64,000 bases of DNA. It comes from Aplysia californica (lineage: Eukaryota > Mollusca > Gastropoda > Aplysiida > Aplysiidae). The stretch covers positions 915,940 through 979,939 of the forward strand of contig NW_004797320.1 of the NCBI RefSeq assembly GCF_000002075.1, written 5' to 3'. The position numbers and the translations under genes were made by a program. Positions 25,401 through 33,700 of this stretch are shown in pieces; the first letter of the stretch is position 1, and every line of letters begins with the position of its first letter. Below the pieces are notes generated by a model. That model did not search any database. It saw only the letters and a program-made list of their open reading frames with translations, and was not told where the DNA came from.

Positions 25401-26176
25401 TTCTGTCGTCTGCTTTCGTCTCCACTTTCCGCCCCCACCCCCTCACCTCCTTTGCCCCTTCCTCTACTCTGGGCTCCTGATTCTTTCTGCAACCTTTCTA
25501 CTGCTACTCCTTGGCTCCTTCTCACTGCTGTCTTTCAGCCACACCCCTGATCTTCTGGTAGGAAAGATGTTCACCTAGCCTTGTCGGACAAAGGCGAAAA
25601 GTCTCAGAGGCCCCATGTGCAAGTTGCGCATGTTAAAGATCCCTTGGTGGTCTAAAATCGATAAGAGTAGGCTTCGGCCGCTACCCGGGGAAAAATTCAA
25701 AATTTTCTACCAACTGAAAAATGTTAAATGTGTCCCGCGCGCTCATATGACCGTATGCAGTTGCGAGCGCTGTAGAACGCTTTCGCAAACTTAAAAAAAA
25801 AATCGAGGACTGGTGGTTGTTTTTACATTTATAATTAATATAGCTTCCAATAGTCTTTGAGATCTGGCAGCTTTCCCTTTTATTTTGTATTTGTTCGTTT
25901 AACATATTGGTGTATGTGTTTCATTGTTTATTTAACGGCAGGGTTGGCACTTTGTTTTCTATGTTTGTGTGAGCATACAGTGGGTGGTTTTTTTTTTGGG
26001 GGGGGTGGTTTGTAATTCTGCCACATATTTCTTTGACTGAAAATTGTTTTCTATATCTCTCTACAGAAGTGGAAAAGGCATGTGGATCTTTGAATGCCAG
26101 ATTTTTTGGAGGAAGAGTTGTTACAGCTGAGAAATATGACCAAGACATGTATGATGCTGATGATTTGTCAGGGTAG
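1413..26176 (+). CDS. PUF60: PUF60, poly(U)-binding splicing factor 60 (13 exons)
   Basis: PUF60 is a nuclear splicing factor that binds polypyrimidine tracts with U2AF and SF3b to help define 3' splice sites. Coding exons are 1413-1463, 5409-5469, 9806-10017, 10833-10891, 13026-13239, 13730-13857, 17742-17813, 18579-18681, 19406-19534, 20159-20417, 22320 region read as 22310-22569, 24287-24476 and 26067-26176. All have AG/GT borders and matching phases, giving 615 residues (human PUF60 is about 559). Landmarks are the N-terminal helix with [20 protein letters not shown] (about 85-105), RRM1 (about 128-200), RRM2 (about 225-300), an Ala/Pro-rich linker, the SISGS-like segment [12 protein letters not shown] before residue 516, and a C-terminal UHM. 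The start was chosen because it opens exon 1 beside the YY1-like site and gives 17 residues joined in phase. The gene looks intact; long introns 1, 2 and 6 are rich in repeats. Confidence 0.96.
2013..2253. mobile_element. MITE, 241 bp, with perfect 8-bp target duplication (copy 1)
   Basis: The ends are inverted repeats of about 25 bp. The left end begins GGCGCTTTTTCGGTAG and the right end, reverse-complemented, begins GGTGCTTTTTCGGTAG. The 8-mer GAATATTG flanks it on both sides (2005-2012 and 2254-2261). The interior carries a G-run/C-run hairpin (GGGGGGCTTGCCCCCC) and an AGATCT-type segment. A second copy with a different 8-bp duplication lies at 58161-58400. Eight-base duplications are made by hAT, P and Merlin-type transposases. 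The nearby Merlin relic makes Merlin attractive but unproven. Confidence 0.85.
2430..3004 (-). mobile_element. Merlin-like (IS1595-type) transposase relic
   Basis: A 143-codon reading frame on the - strand (3004 down to 2573) matches the ISXO2/IS1595-like DDE domain used by Merlin transposons. The likely catalytic residues are D40 in VEIDES, D101 in [10 protein letters not shown] and E142 in TNRVES. Homology resumes in another frame just after E142 with [13 protein letters not shown] and continues to about 2430, so at least one frameshift plus an in-frame stop interrupt it. The N-terminal part is missing; a stop lies directly before the frame. It sits inside PUF60 intron 1, antisense to the gene. 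Flanking inverted repeats were not resolved. Confidence 0.8.
5470..9805 (+). other. PUF60 intron 2, mostly unique AT-rich sequence
   Basis: This 4.3-kb intron has a locally duplicated, acceptor-bearing segment (6310-6717, described separately) and a short coding-like open stretch at about 7991-8149 that I could not identify. The remainder is AT-rich without recognisable element ends. The many small open frames on both strands show no conserved features. Confidence 0.5.
6310..6717 (+). repeat. Local duplication of a pseudo-exon-like segment in intron 2
   Basis: Two diverged copies (about 6310-6485 and 6552-6717) share a pyrimidine tract ending in TGCTTTCAGC. Each is followed by related sequence containing GGAGGGCAAAAGC, CAAGAAAAGTTC and an AATAAAC motif. 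Copy 1 also has a donor-like GTAAAT at 6457, so 6372-6456 could be recognised as an 85-base exon. If joined to exon 2 in phase it would meet a stop codon. Copy 2 has lost the donor. Use as a poison exon is speculation; the duplication itself is visible. Confidence 0.6.
10018..10832 (+). other. PUF60 intron 3, nothing recognised
   Basis: An 815-base AT-rich intron with ordinary splice borders and a pyrimidine tract before the acceptor. I see no repeats with clear ends or coding-like sequence in it. Confidence 0.6.
10947..12240 (+). mobile_element. Tc1/mariner-like transposase relic in PUF60 intron 4
   Basis: A frame at 12012-12200 contains [20 protein letters not shown]. This resembles the second-aspartate region of IS630/Tc1-mariner transposases (Q-DGATPH) fused directly to the later FFLWG block, so an internal deletion is likely. 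Possible ends are the GGTGTCAAAAAA-type sequence near 10947 and GGATGTCCCAAAAAA near 12216, both like the TGTCCCAAAA ends of some mariner families. The rest of the transposase is too decayed to read. Boundaries are approximate. Confidence 0.4.
13026..13239 (+). other. PUF60: PUF60 exon 5, RRM1
   Basis: This exon encodes most of the first RNA-recognition motif, roughly residues 128-199. RNP2 reads IYVGSI and RNP1 reads KGFAFIEY. The sequence [13 protein letters not shown] between them is almost the same as in vertebrate PUF60. The exon starts one base into the R codon completed by exon 4 and ends in phase 0. Confidence 0.95.
14100..17170 (+). repeat. Dispersed dyad-motif array in PUF60 intron 6
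   Basis: About 20 copies of the motif GTTCATAACNATTATGACA occur in 3 kb. Examples start near 14321, 14350, 14535, 14711, 15300, 15648, 15674, 15861, 16044, 16211, 16239, 16409, 16579, 16747, 16775 and 16950. Inverted copies occur near 14141 and 15459. Early copies read GTACATAACAATGATGACA. The core TCATAA-CNA-TTATGA is a dyad that could form a 6-bp hairpin in RNA. Spacing is irregular apart from the roughly 560-bp duplication, so this is not a simple satellite or a CRISPR array. Function is unknown. Confidence 0.8.
15647..16745 (+). repeat. Tandem duplication of about 560 bp inside intron 6
   Basis: Two direct units, about 15647-16210 and 16211-16745, align along their whole length. Each has dyad motifs at matching offsets (near 0, 27, 200-213 and 370-396) and shared blocks such as ACTTTGGGCCC, ATACACTTATGATAAAAATC and CATCCCAAAACAACTG. 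A third unit begins at 16746 but diverges after about 30-50 bases. Differences are scattered substitutions and small indels, so the duplication is not very recent. Confidence 0.85.
18190..18355 (+). repeat. SINE tail-family copy (PUF60 intron 7)
   Basis: This copy contains the family blocks GTGTGGTTTGCTTC, TAGTAACACCTCTGATCTT, a tATGACtCTatG-type block, and the 3' TCTTACTGAAACTAAAA end. It is 5'-truncated; no tRNA-like head is present. It shares its 3' half with copies at 19195, 25400-25800, 27880, 34735, 38404, 45144 and 63695. The rest of intron 7 (17814-18578) is plain AT-rich sequence. Confidence 0.7.
19195..19373 (+). repeat. SINE tail-family copy (PUF60 intron 8)
   Basis: This copy is a good example of the family 3' part: CTGGTGTGGTTTGCTCCT, CTCTTGTAACACCTCTAATC, ATGACCTTGTGCAGTTGCG, and an A-rich end with TTCTACTAAAAAAAC. 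It is the same orientation as PUF60. The rest of intron 8 (18682-19405) shows nothing else recognisable. Confidence 0.75.
19535..20158 (+). other. PUF60 intron 9, nothing recognised
   Basis: A 624-base AT-rich intron with normal splice borders. No repeat ends, coding-like stretch or unusual structure was seen. Confidence 0.6.
20645..22268. mobile_element. pogo-like TIR element in PUF60 intron 10
   Basis: The left end begins CAGTATAATCTGCTTATT and the right end, reverse-complemented, begins CAATATAATCCAGTTATA. Both continue into related TCGACAT/TCGACGT sequence and both are flanked by TA (20643-20644 and 22269-22270). The CAGTATAAT end resembles pogo-class Tc1/mariner elements. No transposase was recognised, so it is nonautonomous or decayed. 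A piggyBac-like MITE (21246-22177) is inserted inside, so this element is the older of the two. Confidence 0.7.
21246..22177. mobile_element. piggyBac-like MITE (family 1) nested in the pogo-like element
   Basis: TTAA flanks both sides (21246-21249 and 22174-22177). The left terminus reads CTCACTTGCGACTGGG and the right terminus, reverse-complemented, reads CTCACTTCAGACGGGT. TTAA duplication is the hallmark of piggyBac-type insertion. The interior (924 bp) has several direct and inverted copies of TGTGACCC/GGGTCAC-like words near its right end, as in transposase-binding subterminal repeats. No transposase is encoded. Confidence 0.65.
22721..23374. mobile_element. piggyBac-like MITE (family 2) in PUF60 intron 11
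   Basis: This element has a perfect 15-bp terminal inverted repeat (CACATTACACCCTAA) flanked on both sides by TTAA (22721-22724 and 23371-23374), total 654 bp including the duplication. There is no coding capacity. The exactness of the ends suggests a fairly young insertion. The rest of intron 11 (to 24286) is AT-rich, with a run of 17 G residues at 24020-24036. Confidence 0.85.
25045..25272. mobile_element. piggyBac-like MITE (family 3), truncated copy, PUF60 intron 12
   Basis: The left end is TTAA followed by CCCTATCCGTACG, identical to the ends of the full copy at 30219-30452. The interior matches that copy in reverse orientation. The far end stops about 20 bases short, where a tRNA-head SINE begins at about 25275, so the SINE boundary and the truncation coincide. 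Confidence 0.75.
25275..25801 (+). repeat. Full-length tRNA-derived SINE (PUF60 intron 12)
   Basis: The head has an A-box-like GGTTAAGGTGTTCGCC and a B-box GGGTTCGAATCC with normal tRNA spacing. The 3' part carries the family block TGACCGTATGCAGTTGCGAG and a TAGAACGCT-to-A-rich tail ending near 25801. Among the tail-family copies in this window this is the only one that keeps a pol III promoter head, so it shows the family's likely architecture. Confidence 0.75.
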
Positions 26177-26488
26177 ATAAATGCGTGTGAGTGAGTGAGT
26201 GAGATAGGCAGAGAAAATGATGCATGACTTGATTTGATGCATGATTTTAATTTGAATGAGAGCGAATGAGAACTCTTGTGTATAGATAAATACAAACTAT
26301 TTTAATGAACCATTCCCATATTACACACAGAGCACTATCTGCTTTGTGGTGAAGATGGTTCTGGTGTGCTTCGTGTACTCCACCCTGTTGTCAGTATTTG
26401 GTACACCAGTGGACATCTGGAAGTGTTACTTGTTGCTTTGACTGTACAGCTTGTTTCCCTACACTTAATTTTCCTACCCTTCTAATGG

Positions 26489-26494
26489 AATAAA
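26489..26494 (+). terminator. PUF60 polyadenylation signal
   Basis: AATAAA lies 313 bases after the stop codon and is followed 20-30 bases on by GT-rich sequence (GATTGTGTTTGGTGT), the expected arrangement for cleavage near 26510. Confidence 0.75.
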
Positions 26495-27089
26495 TTGGTT
26501 GAAACTACTATATGATTGTGTTTGGTGTAATTAATCAAAAGAATGCAAGTACCTTGGTATGATGTGTAGCCAACTTGATGATGTTCTTGTACTAGCTGTG
26601 CTCTGAAAAGGTCTCTGCTGGAGAAGTTTCCAGCCATCATCCACTTTGTAGGTGGATGGTCGGTGGAAGTTCTTTTTTGGTCTATTCTTTCTTCTATTCA
26701 GTGTTGCTGTTGCCCTGTTCTAGGGACATAGTATGTTGTAGTCCACTTGACCTATTTTTTGTGTTAAGATAAACCAAAGTAATATGTGCACCAGTAGGCC
26801 TACATATTTTGTGGATTTGTCTCCTACTTTTTAAAATTAATAGATGGTTGTGGCTCTATCCATGTTGTGAAAGTCGGCTCTAGACCCGTAGACATTTGAG
26901 TTTACAGTTAATAGAGATATAATGTCTGCTCTATCGTAGCTGAGTTTGTGTTGGGGGAACATGTTGGATTACTCCAGGTGCTGGAGTGCATGAGAACTGA
27001 CTCGAGACCATGTAGAATGTTGAATCATTTGCTGTGATTTCTCAAAACTGCTGAACAAAAGATGTGCTTTTAGATGGAGAGCAAAAACT

Positions 27090-27400
27090 TGGAATTTCTT
27101 TGGTGGCCTAGTGGTTAGGTACCGGGACTCGCATTCCAAAGGTCATGGATTCAAAGCCCTTCAAAGGCCCGACATTGTGTCCTAGAGAAAGGCACCTTCG
27201 TCCAATGGGTGGGAATGGGTACCCTGCTATAGACAGCAGAAGATTTTGTTATTATTATTGTTGGAGTACGTGCAATCCACAGTTTGCACTGTATGCTGCC
27301 AGGGAAGCTGAGAATGTTTCTATGTGTTCTATGGTCTGGTTGGGTGGTAATAGTTGTAATGTGCATAGAGCATGCTAGCCTATAGAGCGTGGTATGCACT
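27090..27400 (+). repeat. tRNA-derived SINE with GGTGGCCTAGTGGTTAGG head
   Basis: The A-box region GGTGGCCTAGTGGTTAGG and a B-box-like GGATTCAAAGCC about 30 bases later mark a pol III promoter. The body has the block GTGTCCTAGAGAAAGGCACC, seen in many marine-invertebrate SINEs, and a TTATTATTATTG stretch. It lies just downstream of PUF60. The same head occurs on the - strand near 47025-47065. Confidence 0.65.
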
Positions 27401-27879
27401 ATTGAAACACAGTTATTGTTGACATACTAAAATTTAAATTCCATATTTCCCCCCGGTGAGCAAGAATGATTAGCTTTGTTGAAATTCTTGGGCTATTCTT
27501 TTCCTAGGATTTGATTGCTTTATTAACTTGTATTGTTCCATTCTTTGTTCTTGTGCAGGTGAATGTCCAATTTTTTTTCCTTGCTGAGGAATGAAATTGT
27601 TCCAAATAATGTAGAACCCCCCCCCCCCCCCCCCCCCCCCCGATTTGAGCACCACGTTCTGATTCAAAATATGAGTACTTCATGAAATGTACCACAAAAA
27701 CTATCTGTCATCTCCTTATGTGTCCAGTGAAGAAGGCATATCAGTTTTTAAAAATCATTTAAATTAATGAAATATCAAATTCATGAATGGTCAGAACTCA
27801 GCATAATAGTACGGTATTAATAGTTGGTCTTGCAGCGAACCTTTACTTATGTGCTTCTCTTCAGAAACAAATTCTCCAT

Positions 27880-27945
27880 AAACATCTTTTTATGACCTTG
27901 TGCAGTTGCGAGCACTGAAAAACCTTACTAAAACAAAAAAACCCA
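27880..27945 (+). repeat. SINE tail-family fragment
   Basis: A short fragment keeping only ATGACCTTGTGCAGTTGCGA and the A-rich end TTACTAAAACAAAAAAA. Confidence 0.65.
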
Positions 27946-28477
27946 CTTGTCTCAGCAGTCAATATTCAACTTACTGGAGCTATGAAATGCGGATTGTGTA
28001 TAACATTTTCTGGTGATCTACTGGGTCATTTGTTGAAACCAATCTGGGGCCTTTTACAGGTGGGTGCATGCCAAGGCCAGGTCATATTCAGTTAGATCTA
28101 TTTTCATTTCAAAACTGGGGGTAATCAGCAGTGGGAATTTTAAAAATGTGCATATATAATGATATATTCAGTACCAAAATTGCAAACTGCAAGGCTTGCA
28201 AGCAATCCATAAGCACAGGTCTAGTCTTGCAGACGAAAGCATGCTCTTGCAAAACGTAAACACCAAAATTGAAAAGGCTGCGAAATTTTTACTTTTTGAC
28301 TTAGATTTGCGAGGTGTTAAGCATTATAATGGGGAATATAGAAATGGGGAAAGTGACACTATTGAAGACCCGTGGTTGGAATTTGTCACGAGTAGGCCAA
28401 ATCTAGACGGCGAGTTCTCTGATACGGAGACTGGCAAGACTGCTGTCTTGGCTAATGAGCATGGCTGAAAATCAGTA

Positions 28478-29391
28478 CAGTAGTCTCCCCCTAAGATCCC
28501 GGTGCTCGGGAGCAAGGAAATGCGGGATCTTGGGCGAACTGGGATCTTAACCGACAAACTCAGGGAAGAATCTATGGTGACCCATGTTAAGGCTCACAAT
28601 CGGTAAAATGGTCTCCCTCCACTCTAAAATGAACTGACATGCCCCCTTGGTGGGTTCATGGCATATGGTGAACAAAGAGTGGTTAACGTTAATGATCTAT
28701 CACGGTGCCTAGTGGCATGAGGCGTGCCATTTTCACTTATTATCCTGTCATGAGTCTCAAGATTTACGCTTATCCAGTTGCTCCTCCCCTTTACCTGTCA
28801 AAAATTTATAGCTTTCCATCTCTGACCGAGTCTCCCCCCCCCCGCCAACCGCCTTTGTCGTTACACACCAATTAAAGTTCAGTCTGTCTCGCAAATTCGG
28901 GAGTAGAGACAACTGCTGCAATGGTCAGGGGTGAGTTCACGGTTGGATGTGATCCCGCCTGGAGGGAACGTGTAGGCCCTACGCACCCAGTGATTGATGT
29001 AAGTTTAGGGAGAGCTCAGGTTTGAGTGCGATGTTTGGGGAAAACAAACGTGTCGGTCAGTTCACACCTCGATGTGATCCTGTCTGGGGCAAACATTGTA
29101 TCACTTCATCGAGTTTTACGTGTATATGATCACATTCACGATAGTGGCTGATCTTTTACGCGACGGACAGTTTATTGATCTCAACTTTTCACTCTTGGTT
29201 GATCGGCTGTGCCCGCCCAGGTTTTTGTTCCGCAAATTATGATCTGAAATGCGGGATCTTAGCCGAATGTAGACCTTCCGAGTGAATCAGAGCGGGATCT
29301 TAGGGGTGACTTTTGTAAAGTAAAACTTCTGTTTTCTTAAAACAGCGGGAACCGGGATCGTAAGTGGTGGGATCTTAGGCGGAGACTACTG
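28478..29391. mobile_element. Tigger/pogo-type MITE, complete (type A, 914 bp)
   Basis: The ends are inverted repeats beginning CAGTAGTCTCCCCCTAAG on the left and CAGTAGTCTCCGCCTAAG on the reverse-complemented right, flanked by TA (28476-28477 and 29392-29393). The internal words GCGGGATCTTA and TAAGATCCC recur near both ends. It has no transposase. Partial copies lie at 30476-30612, 37941-38135 and 49223-49830. The TA duplication and CAGT terminus fit pogo/Tigger transposons, and a CENP-B-like relic is present at 37461. Confidence 0.85.
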
Positions 29392-30099
29392 TACTAACAA
29401 TGGGAATTCACACCCCGTGGCAACAAAGGTCCAGTCCAACGCAGTCATTGGATGAAACATGGGGCAACTTGGTATGACCATCATTTCACATGATGGGTTA
29501 AAAAACAAAGAGTTGCTCATTTTTCATTTGACTGACAAAATAATATTGCTTTGCCAATCATTGTTTGTGTGTGTACCTACTTATACTTAAACTATGACTC
29601 AACCAGAGGACTTTTTACTTTCAGTGTCTGCCCAATAGCCCTATCTATAGTATTATTATCTCCTTTCCTACTCTTTTGACACTGACACCTTCATATGGAG
29701 ATTGTTATTCATATTTTATGAACTGTTTTATAAACTAATTTTTTAATATGGAAGTGATGAACAACTTGGTTTTCTATATAAAGGAAATAAAAGCAAGTGT
29801 TGATGTATCTCAATGTTATTTGTGCACTTATTTCCGTGTAGCACCTGATTGTGACAGAAGTATCTTCGGTAGTAAAGGATCGTGTACTAATGAGACTTCA
29901 CTGTTATGGCTTGTGCCTGAGAAAAATAAAGAAAACTAAATTAAGACAAGTAAAGTTTAAAACTTTTTTTAGTAGGCTGTGCATGGTGAAATTTATTTCA
30001 GAAGATAAAACTAAAACTGTAACCCATTTCTTTCAGTTCTAACTTTTCCATCTTTTATGGTATCTGCAAACAAAACACTTGTTTCAGCTCCCAAAAGAG

Positions 30100-30475
30100 G
30101 TCGCTAAAATATCAAGGAAATGACGATTTCGTCTCTTCCTCCTCTGCACAGGGTCATGTAAACACAGGCTCCATATAAACATACACTAAGGAGCCCTCCC
30201 GAGCACTGTGCATTTAACCCTATCCGTACGTCATGTTTTACTATCGTATCCAAGCGACGCGGGGAACTGTGCCACCTCTTTCCAAAGGAAATTTACTCGT
30301 TAATCCGATCCACACGCTTGCGTAGCAGTCTGTCAAAATGTTTTTTTGAGAAATACTGAAGGTTTCAAAGAGATCTTCGTACTTGAAGTATTCTAAAACG
30401 TGAAGAATACAACCCCAGGGGTACAAAATTACCTCAGGGTGTACGGATAGGGTTAAAGCAGAGACTACTACTGTA
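30100..30475. mobile_element. Tigger-type MITE fragment (type B) interrupted by a piggyBac MITE
   Basis: Segments 30100-30214 and 30457-30473 together match the end of the type B element at 36306, in reverse orientation, ending AGAGACTACTACTG before TA. The TTAA in the middle was used as the insertion site of the piggyBac-like MITE. This is a clear nested insertion. Confidence 0.75.
30219..30452. mobile_element. piggyBac-like MITE (family 3), complete, 234 bp
   Basis: TTAA duplications at 30215-30218 and 30453-30456 enclose termini CCCTATCCGTACG on the left and, reverse-complemented on the right, CCCTATCCGTACACC. The interior matches the truncated copy at 25045 in opposite orientation. It is noncoding. 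Confidence 0.85.
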
Positions 30476-30612
30476 TACCGGTAGCCTTTCAGTGTGGGAT
30501 CTCAGAGTTGACTCTTGCACAGTAAAATTCTTTTTAAAAAAAATCGGAATCTTAGTTAATATAAGCCAACCGGTGTCATAAGCGGTGGGATTTCAGGTGG
30601 AGACCACTGTAC
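30476..30612. mobile_element. Tigger-type MITE fragment (type A right end)
   Basis: About 137 bases match the right end of the 28478-29391 element, including GTGGGATTTCAGGTGGAGA before CCACTGTA. The left side is lost. Confidence 0.7.
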
Positions 30613-30692
30613 GACACTAACTGAAGTATTCTGAATTCATGTAAGAAGACAGCACAGAGCATTCATTTTCAAATGTAAGTCAAAATCAACAA

Positions 30693-30698
30693 TTTATT
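30693..30698 (-). terminator. BBS12 polyadenylation signal
   Basis: AATAAA on the - strand, 86-91 bases beyond the BBS12 stop codon. Confidence 0.65.
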
Positions 30699-30783
30699 TT
30701 CCATAGAGAAGAATTTATAAAAATACATGCAACAATTCCTCTGTATAAAATATTGACAATGGACAACTTTATAAAGGCTCTTG

Positions 30784-33700
30784 TCATAGGATAACATCCG
30801 TACCATTCATGTCTGCTGGGGTGAGCCCTGTAGTGACAAGGGAATGGAGGGAGAGTAACGTGTGAGCCACATCAACAGATTGAGTCCATGCAGCAACCTT
30901 GGCAGATAGTAGGTCAAACTTTGTATAGACCAGATGGTCGTCACATTTCACATTCCTGTTCTTTACTTGGGTATGTTCTTTGGTCTCCATTGCGGAAAGG
31001 GATGATAAAATATCTCCAGAATCATACAATTCACTCTGTCCCAATGCCTTATTTTTGACAGGTAATTCAGCTTCAGACATGGACGCATTATTCACAAACA
31101 CTTTCTGAAATGTGGGTTCTCTCCCACCGTAATCACCATTCCACTTTTTGTTATGTGCTTGTAACTCGAATCTTGGACTTGCAGCAGAAAAATAATCGGA
31201 TAACCCAGGCCCTGGAACAGACTGGTGTACTGGCAACAGGCGCACATCTGACTCGTATTTGTCATGGTGCTGTTCTGTCAAATTCTCGGTCCCATTTACC
31301 GTCAGGTTGAGCCTCACGGATGTGGCAAAATCTTGAAACACATCAGACAGTGCCTCCAGTACTGCAGGCCGGATAAAGCACTGATTGTCTGAAAAACAAA
31401 TACAGGTACAACAAATGCACATGAGAATGTGGAACTATGGAGTATGGAGGTAGAAACTAGCTAAGCATAAGTGCTATAACTATAGTCTTTTTCAAAGTAA
31501 ATCAAAATAGAACACATATAATTTAGAGAAGAAAGTTTTCCGCTACAACCAGAATGTCAAGAGATGCCTCCTGTAAAATGAATACACATTGAAGAGGTGT
31601 CTATTACTAGAGTTTGTGGCAGTGATGTCCTCCACATAAACGAATGGGGGCTGCATGTGCCCACCCTGGGACTGACGCTGAATCTCAATGGCAAAACATG
31701 CGCAGTTCGACAGACAAGTGAGTACTTTTTTAGACTCACGTGGAGGAGTCTCGGTGATCTTATGAGGAAATGTACAAGCTTGCACTGAAATATGGGGTCT
31801 GGGCGGTGTTACACGCCAGTTTGTGGGGAGCAGGGTGGGGGTTCAGATTGTTCATACAGGCACGCGAGCCATGCCTAGGAGTATGAGGGTGGTAGGCCCC
31901 CATGTGTGACGTCACTCTGCTATTACTGTTAATAACCTCTTTGATACACAGTGGTCTCCACCTTAAAAGGAAGAGCGACCCTCAGTTTGGCTGATTTAGG
32001 TCAAGCTATGCAAACTGATATGTTGGCTAATTTTTTAAGTCATAGTCAACTTCAACTAGTTCTTTGTCTAATAATAGCAAGGAGACAATTGAGAAAAACT
32101 TTATTCTTGTCATAAATTGCCTTTGAAAACATGAGGGTGGGTTAAAATGAAGTGAATTTTCGCAATAATTGTCATTTTTCTGAAAATGTCATTTTTTGGC
32201 AGTTTTTTCCCTACTCCTTCCTTAGTTTTCATCCCTTTGACATGGAACTTTCAGGAATTATGGATGGCAAGAATACCATCAGAAAGATAATTTAGAAAAG
32301 GTTTATTATACATATAAAAAATACATCTAGCATCTGCGTTTGTTGCCATTTTCTGGTCCAAAATTAGCCAAAAGTTGTCACAAAAAATGGCAAAAGTTGC
32401 CATTAATTTTCAAGCTTTCAATTCCCTGTGATGACGTATATATAGCAATATGTTGATAGAGGTGACTTTCAATCTAAAGCACCAGAATTTCTTGTGCTCT
32501 GTTTTAAGCATCCAGAATATCATTTGCAGCCACACAGAGTCACAGAGTGTAAAAACGTGAATAATAAAGGATTCACAACAGAATTAAATCAAAATTAGAA
32601 CAGCACATAAACAACCTGTCCCTATCATTTTATGCAAGAAAAATTTTGAAATTATGCAAACTGATCCTAAAAATGTGAAATTATGCGATTCTGTTAATTT
32701 TAACATAGAATGATAAAGGAAAATAATCAGAAATTAGGCAAAAAATGATCAAATTTAGCTAAATTATGCAGGGTGCAATATAAAACCACGCGGACAGAAC
32801 AACCACAAAAATTAACAAATAAGGGCGTGTGTTGACCTATCCGAAGATTGGCCATTTTAACCCTACCTAAACATGTGTAATTCAAGAAAAAGTAAAAGAT
32901 ATTACATGCAAATTATGGAATCACACACAAGCGGCCTGCCAGTGTCAGTATTCGGTTTTGGTGGAGATGCGCTCTAACATAACACATTCATATTTAAAAA
33001 AGGTAGGAACAACATCAAATTTAGTGACAATAGACTATATTAATATTAACACAAAAAATAGAAAAACAACACATCAGAACAATAACAAGAAAAAAAAAAT
33101 AACTTGCCAACAAATTGAAACACAACAAAGAGGGAAAAATAAAAGAGAAGCAGCAATATAAATAGTAAGTAATTTCGTAATGATATTCTTCACATGAAAA
33201 CAACTAGTCTACACGGACACCTAAAAATTAAATTTTTCGTTCCTACTTTTTTTTGTTCTTGTTTTGATTTTCTAATACCCGGCGGTGTCATCTTCTTTTT
33301 TAAAATTTTTTTTAGAAAACTGCAAGAATTGCGGCTGTGATTTGCAAACCAAAAAATGCCAAAAATCGAGGCTGCAATAAGTGGGTCGCGGCCGAACAAA
33401 ACGCAGATGCTCAGTACCAGTACATTGGGAAAATACTCATATATTTATTTCTTTTTGACTTATTCAAAAATACTCTGTGTTACAATAAGTTACATAGATA
33501 GGGACTGGTTCAGGTGTACTCTCACCCAATTTGGATAAATTTGGTCAGTAAATAAGAAAGCCATAGGGATTTGAAATTCATAGTTTATTTTCAAGATGGC
33601 GGTTGTTTCCCTAGCAACTGTCGTAGCTATGCAAAAATAAAAGTATGTGTCAAGAGATTTTTCTATTTCTAACTTATATGTGTACGTAGATTTGATCTCG

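Larger units (their letters stand above)
24287..26176 (+). other. PUF60: PUF60 exons 12-13, C-terminal UHM
   Basis: Exons 24287-24476 and 26067-26176 encode the U2AF-homology motif, residues 517-615. The start [17 protein letters not shown], the [11 protein letters not shown] strand, the acidic [15 protein letters not shown] block and the RXF-type motif in [10 protein letters not shown] match the PUF60 UHM, which binds ULM peptides of SF3b155 and U2AF. The stop is TAG at 26174. Confidence 0.95.
26515..30690. other. Intergenic region between convergent PUF60 and BBS12
   Basis: No host gene was recognised. It contains a tRNA-head SINE (27090-27400), a 25-base C run (27617-27641), a SINE tail fragment (27880-27945), a complete Tigger-type MITE (28478-29391) and a nested piggyBac/Tigger pair (30100-30475) with a further Tigger-type fragment (30476-30612). 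A 90-codon open frame at 28196-28468 ends just before the Tigger-type MITE; I could not identify it. Confidence 0.6.

Noticed and set aside
27090-27160. tRNA gene with GGTGGCCTAGTGGTTAGG
   Set aside because: The head belongs to a SINE; the same head occurs at about 47050 on the other strand with a SINE body.
28196-28468. 90-codon frame before the Tigger-type MITE as a gene
   Set aside because: No homology was recognised, there are no splice-supported neighbours, and it ends at a transposon border. Left unassigned.
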